From Streptomyces sp. HNM0574 (GTDB lineage Bacteria > Actinomycetota > Actinomycetes > Streptomycetales > Streptomycetaceae): 64,000 nt of DNA. The stretch is from NCBI RefSeq assembly GCF_012726235.1, contig NZ_JAASAH010000015.1, forward strand, positions 96,452 through 160,451, written 5' to 3'. Numbering within the stretch: the stretch's first letter is position 1; every line of letters starts with the position of its first letter. Positions 18,871 to 31,523 of this stretch are shown piece by piece. A program made the translations under genes and the position numbers. The notes beneath the pieces were generated by a model. That model did no database searches. It had not been told where the DNA came from and saw only the letters and a program-made list of their open reading frames with translations.

Positions 18871-19499
18871 CGTGCCGCCTTTCCGCCGGGCCCTGCCGCG
18901 TCCTCCTCCGCGAGGACCTGGCCGAGGGTGCGCCTGCTGCGGGCCGAGCGGGCGCGGGCGGGGTCGGGGGCGTCGTCCAGTGCGGCGCGGTCGTCCTTCT
19001 TCTTCACCAGGAGCCATGCCTCACGCCGGCCGTCGTCGTCGCCGCGGAACCGGGTGAGGGCGTAGCTGCCGCGCAGTTTGGTGCCCCGCAGCCGGAAGGA
19101 GAGGTGGCCCTTGGCCAGGGCCCGGGTGACGTCCTCGAAGCCGGGCAGCGGCTCGTAGGTCCCCTCGTCCCAGACGATCACGGGGCCGCCGCCGTACTCC
19201 CCGGCGGGGATGACGCCCTCGAAGGTGCGGTAGTCGAGCGGGTGGTCCTCGGTGGGCATGGCCAGGCGTTTCTCGTGCGGGTCGCCGGACGGGCCCTTCG
19301 GCACGGACCAGGACTTGAGCACGCCGTCGGCCTCCAGCCGGAAGTCGAAGTGGGTGGTGGTGGCGTCGTGGATCTGGACGACGAACCGGAGCCGGTCCCC
19401 GGGCTCCGGTTCGGTCCCGCTGGGCTCGGACGTCCGGTCGAAGTGCCGCTTGCCGCGGTACGCCGTGAGCGCGTCCCGCGCGGAGTCCTGTGCGGCCAC
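18867..19499 (-). CDS. LigD-type 3'-phosphoesterase domain protein
   Basis: This 210-residue protein equals the 3'-phosphoesterase module of LigD, which trims 3'-ribonucleotides and phosphates from DNA ends. Conserved residues are in FVVQIHDATTTHFDFRLEADGVLKSWSVPKGPS (the His, Asp, His, Asp and Arg metal and phosphate ligands) and in AMPTEDHPLDYRTFEGVIPAGEYGGGPVIVWDEGTYEP. The C-terminus RRTLGQVLAEED is a linker-like tail that in fused LigD would lead into the ligase. It is the first gene of a two-gene operon with the ligase (4-base overlap). Its start is ATG 19499. Confidence 0.93.
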   Translation of the reverse strand: MAAQDSARDALTAYRGKRHFDRTSEPSGTEPEPGDRLRFVVQIHDATTTHFDFRLEADGVLKSWSVPKGPSGDPHEKRLAMPTEDHPLDYRTFEGVIPAGEYGGGPVIVWDEGTYEPLPGFEDVTRALAKGHLSFRLRGTKLRGSYALTRFRGDDDGRREAWLLVKKKDDRAALDDAPDPARARSARSRRTLGQVLAEEDAAGPGGKAAR

Positions 19500-19607
19500 G
19501 GCGCCTCCCTCCGCGTGCGGTGCGTACGTTCACACTGTCCCGCGCGGGGCCGCGCGCCGCAGCGGAGAGGGACGTTTGGCGGGCCGGGAGCGTGCTACCC
19601 GAGGGCC

Positions 19608-19889
19608 ATGACCTCTTCCGCGCAACCGTGGCCGCACAACCGGTCCCCGTCCTCACCGCCGGCCGGGCAGGTGGCTCAGCCACCTGACCAGTCGGACCGG
19701 TCGGAGCGCCCCGAACACCTGGTGCCGCCCGAGGAGACCCCTCCCGGGGAGGGCGTGCTGTCGGGTGCCGGTCCTGACGAGCGTCACAACCCGGCCAAGG
19801 GCTGGGCGGCCGGGCCGCTGATCCTGCTCGCCGTGGTGACGGCCATGTTCGCCGTCCTGTTCCTGGCCTGGGCCTTCCACGTCTGGTGA
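19608..19889 (+). CDS. Small single-pass membrane protein (DUF6480-like)
   Basis: This 93-residue protein has a long Pro/Ser/Glu-rich N-terminal half (PEHLVPPEETPPGEGVLSG) and one C-terminal membrane helix (GPLILLAVVTAMFAVLFLAWAFHVW), preceded by NPAKGWA. This layout resembles the Streptomyces DUF6480 proteins, though I name the family from memory. Function is unknown. The last codons and stop form the first unit of an 18-base tandem repeat (19881-19916). It is divergent from the NHEJ operon, with 108 bases between the starts. Confidence 0.6.
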   Translation: MTSSAQPWPHNRSPSSPPAGQVAQPPDQSDRSERPEHLVPPEETPPGEGVLSGAGPDERHNPAKGWAAGPLILLAVVTAMFAVLFLAWAFHVW

Positions 19890-19916
19890 CACCGGAACGT
19901 CTGGTGACACCGGAAC
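19881..19916. repeat. 18-base tandem repeat at a stop codon
   Basis: GTCTGGTGACACCGGAAC occurs twice head-to-tail (19881-19898, 19899-19916), followed by a degenerate third copy GACCGGTGACGCCGG. The first copy contains the final VW codons and TGA stop of the small membrane protein gene. Confidence 0.85.
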
Positions 19917-20206
19917 GACCGGTGACGCCGGGTGACGGTCGCCCCTGCCGCGGCCCGGCACACACCCGCCCCCGCGGCTCAAGTCCCCTGCCGCGCGGGG
20001 CTCTTGTGAGGCCGGACACGTCGAGGAGGCGGGCGGCGGCCGCGACGGTGCGCGGTCCGCGCCCCCAGCACGGCAGCAACCGTGCGAAAGGGAACAGAAA
20101 GCGGTCCGGAGGGCCGGAGCACGCCGCCAAACCGGGTTACCGGGGAGTTCAAGGTCACAGCGCGCACGTCTGCTGCGGCGCCTGCCCGCTGTCCTAATCT
20201 GCCTCC
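19890..20206. other. Intergenic region upstream of mutA
   Basis: This 317-base stretch without a supported gene holds the tandem repeat tail and GC-rich sequence. TAATCT at 20195-20200 could be a -10 element seven bases from the mutA ATG, which would make a leaderless message. No clear -35 element is present, so this is a weak call. Confidence 0.4.
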
Positions 20207-22098
20207 ATGACGGTCCCGCCTGACGACGGGCTTCCCCTGACCGCCGACTTCCCGGACGCCACGTACGAACAGTGGCAGCAGCTTGTCGCCGGGGTGCTGC
20301 AGAAAACGGGGGCCCGGTCCATCGACGACAAACGGCCCGAGGCCGCCCTTGCCACTTCGCTGCCGGACGGGATCCGTGTGAACCCGCTCTACACGGCGGC
20401 AGACGGGCGGGCCGCCGAGGACAGGCCGGGCTTCGCCCCGTTCACACGGGGTGCGAAGCCGGAAGGAAACGCGGCCGGCGGATGGGACATCCGCCAGGCA
20501 CACCGCCGCGCCGACGCGCAGGGCACCCGCGAGGCGGTCCTCGCCGACCTGGAGAACGGCGTCAGCTCCGTGTGGCTGACCGTCGGCTCCGGCGGCCTGC
20601 CCGTGCAGGACCTGGGCATGGCCCTGGACGGCGTGTACCTGGAGCTGGCCCCCGTCGTGCTCGACGCGGGCGCCGAGACCGGCGCAGCCGCGCGTGAACT
20701 CCTGCGCCTGTACGGCGAGTACGGAGCGACACTGCCGGAGAGCACCCCGGGCAACCTCGGCGCCGACCCGCTCGGGTACGCGGCCCGCACCGGCGAGCAC
20801 GGCGCGGTCGACGGACTCCTGCGCGAGGCCGCCGAGTTGGCGGTGCTGTGCCACGACGGGCAGCCGGGCCTGCGGGCCCTCACCGTCGACGCGCTGCCGT
20901 ACCACGAGGCGGGCGGCTCCCCGGCGCAGGAACTGGGCGCCTCACTGGCTGTCGGGGTCGCGTACCTGCGGCGGCTGACGGAGGCCGGCCTGTCGCCGGA
21001 AGCGGCCTGCGCACAGCTGGAGTTCCGGTACGCGGCGACCGCCGACCAGTTCACCACCATCGCCACACTGCGGGCCGCGCGCCGGCTCTGGGCGCGGGTG
21101 GCGCAGGTGTGCGGAGTGGAGGGCGGCAGCGCGGCCCAGCGGCAGCACGCCGTCACCTCCCCGGTGATGATGACGCGCCGCGACCCGTGGGTGAACATGC
21201 TGCGCACCACCGTCGCCTGCCTCGGCGCGGGCGTCGGCGGCGCGGACGCGGTGACGGTGCTGCCGTTCGACGAGGCGCTCGGCCTGCCGGACGCGTTCGC
21301 CCGGCGCATCGCCCGCAACACCTCCAGCATCCTGGTGGAGGAGTCGCACCTGGCGGGCGTCATCGACCCCGCGGGCGGCTCCTGGTACGTCGAGACGCTG
21401 ACCGACGAACTGGCGCGGGCCGCCTGGGCCTGGTTCCAGGAGATCGAGCGGGCCGGAGGCATGGCACAGGCCCTGCGCGACGGCCTGGTCGGCGACCGGC
21501 TGGCCGCCGAGTGGGCCCGCCGCGGCGAGGCGCTCGCGCACCGCAGGGAGCCGGTCACGGGAGTGAGCGAGTTCCCGCTGCTGGCGGAGACCCCGCTGGA
21601 GCGCGAGAGCGCACCCGAGGCACCGCGCGGCGGCGGCCTGCCGCGCGTCCGCAGGGACGACGCCTTCGAGGCGCTGCGCTCCCGTTCGGACGCGCATCTC
21701 GCCGCCACGGGCAGCAGGCCGCGGCTGTTCCTCGCCGCGCTCGGCCCCGCCGCCGCGCACACGGCGCGGGTGTCGTTCGTGTCCAACCTGCTCCAGGCGG
21801 GCGGCATCGAGCCGGTGCACGACCCCGTCACCGTCGACGCCGAGTCCGCCGCCGGGGCCCTCGCCCGCAGCGGCGCCACCGTCGCCTGCCTCTGCTCCGA
21901 CGACACCCGGTACGCCGAGGAGGCCGCCGGGGTCACGGCGGCGCTGAAGGCGGCGGGTGCCGCGTCCGTCCTGCTCGCCGGCCGCCCGAAGGGCGAGCAG
22001 CGGGAGGAGTACGAGCGGGCGGGTGTCGACGAGTTCGTCTTCGCGGGCGGCGACGCGGTCGCCGTCCTCTCGTCCCTTCTCGACCGCATGGGGGTGGC

Positions 22099-22102
<4 letters not shown>
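20207..22102 (+). CDS. mutA: Methylmalonyl-CoA mutase small (beta) subunit
   Basis: This 631-residue protein is the non-catalytic partner of MutB in the heterodimeric mutase that interconverts methylmalonyl-CoA and succinyl-CoA. It has the mutase TIM-barrel (GIRVNPLYTAADG, EAGGSPAQELGASLAVGVAYLRRL, QRQHAVTSPVMMTRRDPWVNMLRTTVACLGAGVGGADAVTVLPFDEALG) and a degraded cobalamin-like domain at the C-terminus. There is no DxHxxG cobalt-binding motif, as expected for the small subunit. Its stop overlaps the mutB start by four bases (ATGA). In Streptomyces the enzyme can feed methylmalonyl-CoA to polyketide synthesis or drain propionyl-CoA. Confidence 0.95.
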
Positions 22103-24351
<2,249 letters not shown>

Positions 24352-24355
24352 GCGC

Positions 24356-25351
24356 GTGCCGCAGAAGATCGACATCGACAGTTACGCGGAGGGTGTCCTG
24401 GGCGGCAGGCGTGCCCAGGTGGCCCGCGCCATCACCCTCGTCGAGTCCACCCGCGCCGACCACCGCGAGCTGGCGCAGCAGCTGCTGACGCGGCTGCTGC
24501 CGCACGCGGGCAGGGCCGCGCGGGTCGGGATCAGCGGGGTGCCGGGCGTCGGCAAGTCGACGTTCATCGACTCGCTGGGCACGATGCTGACCGAGCAGGG
24601 GCACCGGGTCGCGGTGCTGGCCGTCGACCCGTCCTCCAGCCGGACGGGGGGCTCCATCCTGGGCGACAAGACGCGCATGGAGCGTCTGTCGGTCAACCCG
24701 GAGGCGTTCGTGCGCCCTTCGCCGACCTCGGGCACGCTCGGCGGGGTCGCGAAGGCCACCCGCGAGACCATGATCGTGATGGAGGCGGCGGGTTACGACG
24801 TCGTCCTGGTGGAGACGGTCGGTGTCGGGCAGAGCGAGACCACCGTGGCCGACATGGTGGACACCTTTCTGCTGCTCACCCTGGCCCGCACGGGCGACCA
24901 GCTGCAGGGCATCAAGAAGGGCGTCCTGGAGCTCGCCGACGTCATCACCGTCAACAAGGCCGACGGCCCGCACGAGCGCGACGCCCGCTCCGCGGCCCGC
25001 GAACTGGCGGGCGCGCTGCGGCTGATGCAGCCCGCTGACGCCGCGTGGACGCCCCCGGTGCTGCACTGCAGCGCCCGTGAGAACACCGGTCTGGACGCGG
25101 TGTGGGAGCGGGTGCAGCAGCACCGTTCGGTGCTCGACGCGAGCGGGAGGCTGACCTCCAAACGGCGCGACCAGCAGGTCGACTGGGCGTGGTCGATGGT
25201 GCGTGACCATCTCCTCAACAGCCTGGAGCGGCACCCCGAGGTGCGCCGGCTGGCCCCCGTGCTGGAGGAGCAGGTGCGGGACGGGACGCTGACGGCGACG
25301 CTCGCGGCCGAGCGTCTCATCGAGGCGTTCGGCACGGCCCGCACGGACTGA
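24356..25351 (+). CDS. meaB: Methylmalonyl-CoA mutase-associated GTPase
   Basis: This 331-residue G3E/SIMIBI GTPase guards the mutase by gating cofactor loading and removing damaged cobalamin. The P-loop GVPGVGKSTFID is near residues 61-72. It is followed by VAVLAVDPSSSRTGGSILGDKTRM, ETVGVGQSETTVADMVD and the guanine-specific NKAD (about residue 200). It is the third gene of mutA-mutB-meaB, with GTG 24356 only four bases past the mutB stop. The mutase and its chaperone therefore come from one mRNA. Confidence 0.95.
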   Translation: MPQKIDIDSYAEGVLGGRRAQVARAITLVESTRADHRELAQQLLTRLLPHAGRAARVGISGVPGVGKSTFIDSLGTMLTEQGHRVAVLAVDPSSSRTGGSILGDKTRMERLSVNPEAFVRPSPTSGTLGGVAKATRETMIVMEAAGYDVVLVETVGVGQSETTVADMVDTFLLLTLARTGDQLQGIKKGVLELADVITVNKADGPHERDARSAARELAGALRLMQPADAAWTPPVLHCSARENTGLDAVWERVQQHRSVLDASGRLTSKRRDQQVDWAWSMVRDHLLNSLERHPEVRRLAPVLEEQVRDGTLTATLAAERLIEAFGTARTD

Positions 25352-25380
25352 GCGGCGCGGAGCACGCGGGGCGGGGCGTA

Positions 25381-25418
25381 CTGGCTCAGTGGCTTGCTGG
25401 CTCAGTGGCTCAGCCACT
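25381..25418 (+). repeat. Direct repeat and hairpin after meaB
   Basis: CTGGCTCAGTGGCT occurs at 25381-25394 and 25397-25410. The second copy runs into the inverted repeat AGTGGCT-C-AGCCACT (25404-25418). It may end the mut operon transcript before the riboswitch. Confidence 0.55.
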
Positions 25419-25543
25419 CGCCCAGGCCCGCCCCGTCCCCGCAGGTGAGCGGTGCGGTTCAGTGGTGCGGAATGGCCGGTTCACGTCGCTGTGGCGCCGG
25501 TGCACCCTGGACTTACTTGGACGTCCAACTATATGTTCGTGAC

Positions 25544-25720
25544 CGAGCCCGCGGTGCAGGGAAGTCTGGTGCGAATCCAGCACGGTCCCGCCACTGTGAC
25601 CGGGAGTGCGCCTCCCCGGGCCCAACAGGCAAGCCACTGGCGGCAGTCGGAGACGGCCCGCCGGGACGGCTCGGAGGCGCGCGCTGAACCGGGAGTCAGA
25701 TACCGGCCGCGGGACGGCTC
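25544..25720 (+). ncRNA. Cobalamin (AdoCbl-class) riboswitch
   Basis: The core elements of the cobalamin riboswitch are present in order. GGGAAGTCTGGTGCGAATCC starts at 25559, then CCCGCCACTGTGACCGGGAG (from 25588) with the conserved core, then the B12 box GCCACTGG (25633-25640). GAACCGGGAGTCAGATACCGGCC ends the core at about 25708. Outer stem P1 can form between CCCGCGG (25548-25554) and CCGCGGG (25707-25713). The element is on the plus strand after meaB, 31 bases before a short ORF and about 280 bases before mmsA. It is not upstream of any cobalamin synthesis or transport gene visible here. GCTC at 25717-25720 can pair with the GAGC in the ribosome site at 25739-25742, a possible off state (inference). 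Confidence 0.92.
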
Positions 25721-25750
25721 GTGTTGTCCACGCGGATGGAGCAGACACGC

Positions 25751-25837
25751 ATGACCACGCCACAGGCATGCTCAGGCGGCCCCGCAGCACCGGGGCGTTC
25801 CGGCGATCCCGCCACCCCGCCGCCCCAGGGGCCCTGA
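25751..25837 (+). CDS. Short ORF under the cobalamin riboswitch
   Basis: A 28-codon ORF begins MTTPQACSGG and ends TPPPQGP, with GGAG (25738-25741) well spaced before ATG 25751. ATG 25736 in the same frame would give 33 codons. It is rich in Pro, Gly and Ala, with no membrane segment, and I know no family for it. It could be a leader peptide that couples riboswitch state to mmsA translation, a remnant of a lost B12-uptake gene such as cbtB, or chance. From 25838 to 26001 I see no gene, only GC-rich inverted repeats. Confidence 0.35.
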   Translation: MTTPQACSGGPAAPGRSGDPATPPPQGP

Positions 25838-26001
25838 CGCCCCGGGGCGCCGCGCACCCGTACGCGCACCGCTCTCCGTACCGGAGCCCCCGTACGAGAA
25901 CCGCACCGTCACCACGGTGCGGGCGCCGAGCGCGCGCGGCTGTCCGCCCTCCGTCCCGCCTCCGGGGCCCACCGGCCCCACCCGACGAGAGCAGGTCTTC
26001 C

Positions 26002-27501
<1,500 letters not shown>

Positions 27502-27506
27502 GCGCC

Positions 27507-28646
27507 GTGCACGCACTGACCGACGACCAGCGCGCACTGGTGGACACCACCCGCGACTTCGCCCGCGAACACCTCGCACCGCACGCCGTGACCTGGGACC
27601 GCGAGAAGCACTTCCCCCTCGACGTCCTCCGCAAGGCCGCCGCCCTCGGCCTCGGCGGCGTCTACGTCCCGGAGGAGGACGGCGGCTCCGGACTCGGCCG
27701 CACCGACGGCGCCCTGGTCTTCGAGGCCCTGGCGACCGGCTGCCCGTCCCTCGCCGGCTACCTGTCCATCCACAACATGGTCGGCTGGATGGTGGCCCGG
27801 TACGGAGACGCCCACCAGCGCGGGCGGCTGCTTCCCGCCCTGTGCTCCATGGACGCGCCCGCCAGCTACTGCCTCACCGAACCCGGCGCCGGCTCCGACG
27901 CCGCGGCCCTGCGCACCCGCGCGGTGCGCGACGGCGACGGCTACGTACTGGACGGGGTCAAACAGTTCATCTCCGGAGCGGGCGCCTCCGAGCTGTACCT
28001 CGTGATGGCCCGCACCGGCTCGGTGGGCCCCTCCGGCATCAGCGCCTTCCTCGTCGAACGCGACGACCCCGGCCTCTCCTTCGGGCCGAACGAACAGAAG
28101 ATGGGCTGGAACGCGCAGCCCACCCGGCAGGTCGTCCTCGACGGGGTGCGGCTGCCCGCCGGACGGCGGCTCGGCGCCGAGGGCGACGGCTTCCGGATCG
28201 CCATGAACGGGCTCAACGGCGGCCGGCTCGGCATCGCCGCCTGCTCCCTCGGCGGGGCACAGTCCGCGCTGGAGCGCAGCCTCTCCCACCTGCGCGACCG
28301 GGAGGCGTTCGGCGCACCCCTGGTGCAGGCACAGGCCCTCCAGTTCCAACTGGCCGACATGGCCACGGAACTGCGCGCGGCTCGCGCCCTGGTGCACGAG
28401 GCGGCCGCCGCCCTCGACGCCGGAGCCGCCGACGCCGCCCAACTGTGCGCCATGGCCAAACGGTTCGCGACCGACACCGGCTCGTCCGTCGCCGACACCG
28501 CGCTCCAGCTGCACGGCGGATACGGCTACCTGTCCGAGTACGGCATGGAGAAGATCGTCCGGGACCTGAGGGTCCACCGGATCCTGGAAGGAACAAACGA
28601 GATCATGCGGCTGATCGTCGCCCGCGGACTGACTGGAGCAGCCTGA
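27507..28646 (+). CDS. Acyl-CoA dehydrogenase (probably isobutyryl-CoA dehydrogenase)
   Basis: This FAD enzyme of about 379 residues oxidises isobutyryl-CoA to methacrylyl-CoA, as the operon context implies. It shows the three ACAD domains. YCLTEPGAGSDAAALRTRAVRDGDGYVLDGVKQFISGAGAS is the flavin and substrate region. LQLHGGYGYLSEYGMEKIVRDLRVHRILEGTNEIMRLIVARGL contains the catalytic Glu in LEGTNE. GTG 27507 has GAGGTG upstream. GTG 27498, overlapping the mmsA stop by GTGA, is also possible and would add three residues. The stop overlaps the next start by one base. Confidence 0.88.
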   Translation: MHALTDDQRALVDTTRDFAREHLAPHAVTWDREKHFPLDVLRKAAALGLGGVYVPEEDGGSGLGRTDGALVFEALATGCPSLAGYLSIHNMVGWMVARYGDAHQRGRLLPALCSMDAPASYCLTEPGAGSDAAALRTRAVRDGDGYVLDGVKQFISGAGASELYLVMARTGSVGPSGISAFLVERDDPGLSFGPNEQKMGWNAQPTRQVVLDGVRLPAGRRLGAEGDGFRIAMNGLNGGRLGIAACSLGGAQSALERSLSHLRDREAFGAPLVQAQALQFQLADMATELRAARALVHEAAAALDAGAADAAQLCAMAKRFATDTGSSVADTALQLHGGYGYLSEYGMEKIVRDLRVHRILEGTNEIMRLIVARGLTGAA

Positions 28647-29779
28647 TGCACGCGAACCCCGGAACACCCTCCGCCCCCGGCCACGGGACGGCGGAGGACC
28701 CCGTACTGGTGCGCAGGGAGGGCCGCGCCGGGCACATCGTCCTGAACCGGCCACGCGCCCTGAACTCGCTCACCCTCGACATGGTGCGCCGCATCGACGC
28801 CGCACTGACCGCGTGGGAGCACGACGAGAGGGTCACCACCGTCGTCGTGTCCGGCGCGGGCGGGCGCGGCCTGTGCGCGGGCGGCGACATCCGCGGCATC
28901 CACGACGACGCCAAGTACGGGGACGGCAGCGCCTCCCGCACCTTCTGGCGCGAGGAGTACCACCTCAACGCCCGCATCGCCCGCTACCCGAAGCCCTATG
29001 TGGCACTGATGGACGGCGTGGTGATGGGCGGCGGCGTCGGCGTCTCCGCGCACGGCAGCGTCCGCGTCGTCACCGAACGCTCGAAGGTCGCCATGCCGGA
29101 GACCGGCATCGGCTTCGTGCCCGACGTCGGCGGCACCTACCTGCTCTCCCTCGCCCCCGGCGCCCTGGGCACCTACCTCGCCCTGACCGCCGCACCCGTC
29201 GGCGCCGACGACGCCCTGCTGTGCGGCCTCGCCGACCACCGCATGGACTCCTCCCGGCTGGACGCCTTCGTCCTCTCGCTGGCCGAGATGGACGCTGCCG
29301 ACGCGGTACGCCTGCACGTCACCGGCACGGACAGCGCTTCGGCGGACACGGAGGACCAGGGCCTCGCCGCGCACCGGGAGTGGATCGACTCCTGCTTCTC
29401 CGCCGACAGCGTCGAGGAGATCGTGGAACGGCTCCGGGCACACGGCAGCCCGGCGGCCAAGGAAGCCGCGGAGACGGTCTGCGCCAAATCCCCCACGGCA
29501 CTGAAGGTCACCCTCGCCGCACTGCGCCGCGCACGGGAGCTGGGCCCGCTGGAGCGCGTCCTCGACCAGGAGTACCGCGTCTCCTGCGCGGCACTGTCCT
29601 CGCACGACCTGGTGGAGGGCGTACGCGCCCAGATCGTCGACAAGGACCGGAAGCCGCAGTGGTCCCCCGCCCGGCTGGAGGACGTCCAACAGGCCGATGT
29701 GGAGCGCCACTTCGCGCCGCTCGGCGCAGCGGAACTCGGCCTCGGCGCCGGGCTGGACGGCACGGAGTCCCCGTGGTGA
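28646..29779 (+). CDS. 3-hydroxyisobutyryl-CoA hydrolase
   Basis: This 377-residue crotonase-fold thioesterase is longer than enoyl-CoA hydratases (about 260). The HIBYL-CoA hydrolase signature is clear: LNRPRALNSLTLDMVRRIDAAL, GAGGRGLCAGGDIRGI, ALMDGVVMGGGVGVSAHGSVRVVTERSKVAMPETGIGFVPDVGGTYLLSL with catalytic Glu and Asp, and CAKSPTALKVTLAALRRARELGPLERVLDQEYRVS. It releases free 3-hydroxyisobutyrate from the CoA ester, which MmsB then oxidises. It starts inside the stop of the acyl-CoA dehydrogenase (TGATG) and ends with a 4-base overlap into mmsB. Confidence 0.93.
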   Translation: MHANPGTPSAPGHGTAEDPVLVRREGRAGHIVLNRPRALNSLTLDMVRRIDAALTAWEHDERVTTVVVSGAGGRGLCAGGDIRGIHDDAKYGDGSASRTFWREEYHLNARIARYPKPYVALMDGVVMGGGVGVSAHGSVRVVTERSKVAMPETGIGFVPDVGGTYLLSLAPGALGTYLALTAAPVGADDALLCGLADHRMDSSRLDAFVLSLAEMDAADAVRLHVTGTDSASADTEDQGLAAHREWIDSCFSADSVEEIVERLRAHGSPAAKEAAETVCAKSPTALKVTLAALRRARELGPLERVLDQEYRVSCAALSSHDLVEGVRAQIVDKDRKPQWSPARLEDVQQADVERHFAPLGAAELGLGAGLDGTESPW

Positions 29780-30702
29780 CCGCGGGCGCCGGCACCACCG
29801 TGGCGTTCCTCGGCCTCGGCGCCATGGGCGGCCCGATGGCCGCGAACCTGGCCGGCGCCGGATTCCGGGTGCGCGGCTTCGACGTCTCCGCCGAGGCCGT
29901 CGCCCGCACCGAGCGGTCCGGGGTCACGGCGGCGGGCTCCGCGGCGGAGGCCGCGGCGGGCGCGGAGGTGGTGGTCACCATGCTGCCCAGCGGCCGCCAC
30001 GTCCTCGACGCCTACCGGCGCGACGGGCTGCTCGCCGCAGCGCCCGCCGGGGCCCTGTTCGTGGACTGCTCCACCATCGACGTCGCCGACGCCCGCGCGG
30101 CCCACGAGGCGGCCCGGGCGGCGGGCCACCGGGCCCTCGACGCGCCCGTCTCCGGCGGCGTCGTCGGCGCCACGGACGGGACGCTCACCTTCATGGCGGG
30201 CGGGACGGAACCGGAGTTCACCGCCGCCGGCCCCCTTCTCGACGCCATGGGACGCCGAGCCGTGCACTGCGGGCCACCGGGCGCCGGGCAGGCGGCCAAG
30301 ATCTGCAACAACATGGTGCTGGCCACCTCGACACTCGCCGTGAGCGAGGCGTTCGTGCTCGGCGAGCGGCTCGGGCTGGACCACCAGGCGCTGTACGACG
30401 TGATGTCGACCGCGTCCGCGCAGTGCTGGTCCCTCACCACCAACTGCCCCGTCCCCGGGCCCGTCCCGGCCAGCCCCGCCAACCACGACTACCGTCCCGG
30501 ATTCTCCGCGCCCCTCATGGCGAAGGACCTCCGGCTGGCCGTCAGCGCCGCCCGACAGGCCGGTGTAGTGGCCGACTTCGGGGCACGAGCGGCCGCACTG
30601 TACGCCGATTTCGCCGAACACGAGGGCGCGGGCCGGGACTTCAGCGCCGTCATCGACCGCGTCCGGCGCCTCGGCACCGAGGTGCCGGCGGCCCGGCGGT
30701 GA
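29776..30702 (+). CDS. mmsB: 3-hydroxyisobutyrate dehydrogenase
   Basis: This 308-residue enzyme of the beta-hydroxyacid dehydrogenase family makes methylmalonate semialdehyde, the substrate of MmsA. VAFLGLGAMGGPMAANLAGAGFRVRGFD is the nucleotide-binding fold. The substrate loop is ALDAPVSGGVVGATDGTLTFMAGG, and the catalytic Lys lies in GAGQAAKICNNMVLA. The C-terminal MAKDLRLAVSAARQAG is conserved. Start GTG 29776 overlaps the preceding stop (GTGA); GTG 29773 is one codon earlier. The next gene has its own ribosome site 11 bases downstream. Confidence 0.93.
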   Translation: MTAGAGTTVAFLGLGAMGGPMAANLAGAGFRVRGFDVSAEAVARTERSGVTAAGSAAEAAAGAEVVVTMLPSGRHVLDAYRRDGLLAAAPAGALFVDCSTIDVADARAAHEAARAAGHRALDAPVSGGVVGATDGTLTFMAGGTEPEFTAAGPLLDAMGRRAVHCGPPGAGQAAKICNNMVLATSTLAVSEAFVLGERLGLDHQALYDVMSTASAQCWSLTTNCPVPGPVPASPANHDYRPGFSAPLMAKDLRLAVSAARQAGVVADFGARAAALYADFAEHEGAGRDFSAVIDRVRRLGTEVPAARR

Positions 30703-30713
30703 GAGGAGCGAGC

Positions 30714-31523
30714 ATGACCGGCACCACCGAAGGGACGGACAGCACGCCCGGACCGTACGAGACCATCCGTGTGGAGCGGCACGGGCGTACCGCGGTGATC
30801 ACGCTGGACCGGCCGAAGGCCCTGAACGCGCTCAGTGTCCGGCTGATGCACGAGGTCGTCGACGCCGCCGGCTCGCTGGACCGGGACCCGGAGATCGGCT
30901 GTCTCGTGCTCACCGGCTCGCGCAAGGCGTTCGCGGCCGGAGCCGACATCAAGGAGATGCGGCCGCACTCCTACATGGACGTCTATCTCGGCGACTGGTT
31001 CGGCCTGTGGGACAGGTTCGCCGAGGTCCGCACACCCACCGTGGCGGCCGTCTCCGGGCACGCCCTGGGCGGCGGCTGCGAACTGGCCATGATGTGCGAC
31101 GTCCTGATCGCCTCCGACACCGCCCGGTTCGGCCAGCCGGAGATCACCCTGGGTGTCATCCCCGGCATCGGCGGCTCCCAGCGCCTGACCCGGGCCGTGG
31201 GCAAGGCGAAGGCCATGGACCTGTGCCTCACCGGCAGGACGATGGACGCCGAGGAGGCGGAACGCGCCGGGCTCGTCTCCCGCGTCGTCCCCGCCGACGA
31301 CCTGCTGCCCGAGGCCCTCGCCACCGCCGGGACCATCGCGGGCATGTCGGCGCCGGTCGCCATGATGGCCAAGGAGAGCGTCAACCGCGCCTTCGAGACC
31401 ACCCTCACCGAGGGCGTGCGCTTCGAACGCCGCCTGTTCCACGCCACGTTCGCCACCGACGACCAGAAGGAGGGCATGACCGCCTTCGTCGAGAAGCGCA
31501 CCCCGCGCTTCACCCACCGCTGA
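30714..31523 (+). CDS. Enoyl-CoA hydratase
   Basis: This 269-residue crotonase is the likely methacrylyl-CoA hydratase of the valine pathway. It has VITLDRPKALNALSVRLMHEV, GSRKAFAAGADIKEM (oxyanion hole), AAVSGHALGGGCELAMMCDVLIASDTARFGQPEITLGVIPGIGGSQRLTRAVGKAKAMDLCLTGR with both catalytic Glu positions, and FHATFATDDQKEGMTAFVEKRTPRFTHR. This is the short-chain EchA8 pattern. GAGAGGAGCG precedes ATG 30714. It is the last gene of the five-gene operon. A 14-base palindrome CCCTCCCGGGAGGG (31525-31538) just past the stop probably ends the transcript. Confidence 0.92.
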   Translation: MTGTTEGTDSTPGPYETIRVERHGRTAVITLDRPKALNALSVRLMHEVVDAAGSLDRDPEIGCLVLTGSRKAFAAGADIKEMRPHSYMDVYLGDWFGLWDRFAEVRTPTVAAVSGHALGGGCELAMMCDVLIASDTARFGQPEITLGVIPGIGGSQRLTRAVGKAKAMDLCLTGRTMDAEEAERAGLVSRVVPADDLLPEALATAGTIAGMSAPVAMMAKESVNRAFETTLTEGVRFERRLFHATFATDDQKEGMTAFVEKRTPRFTHR

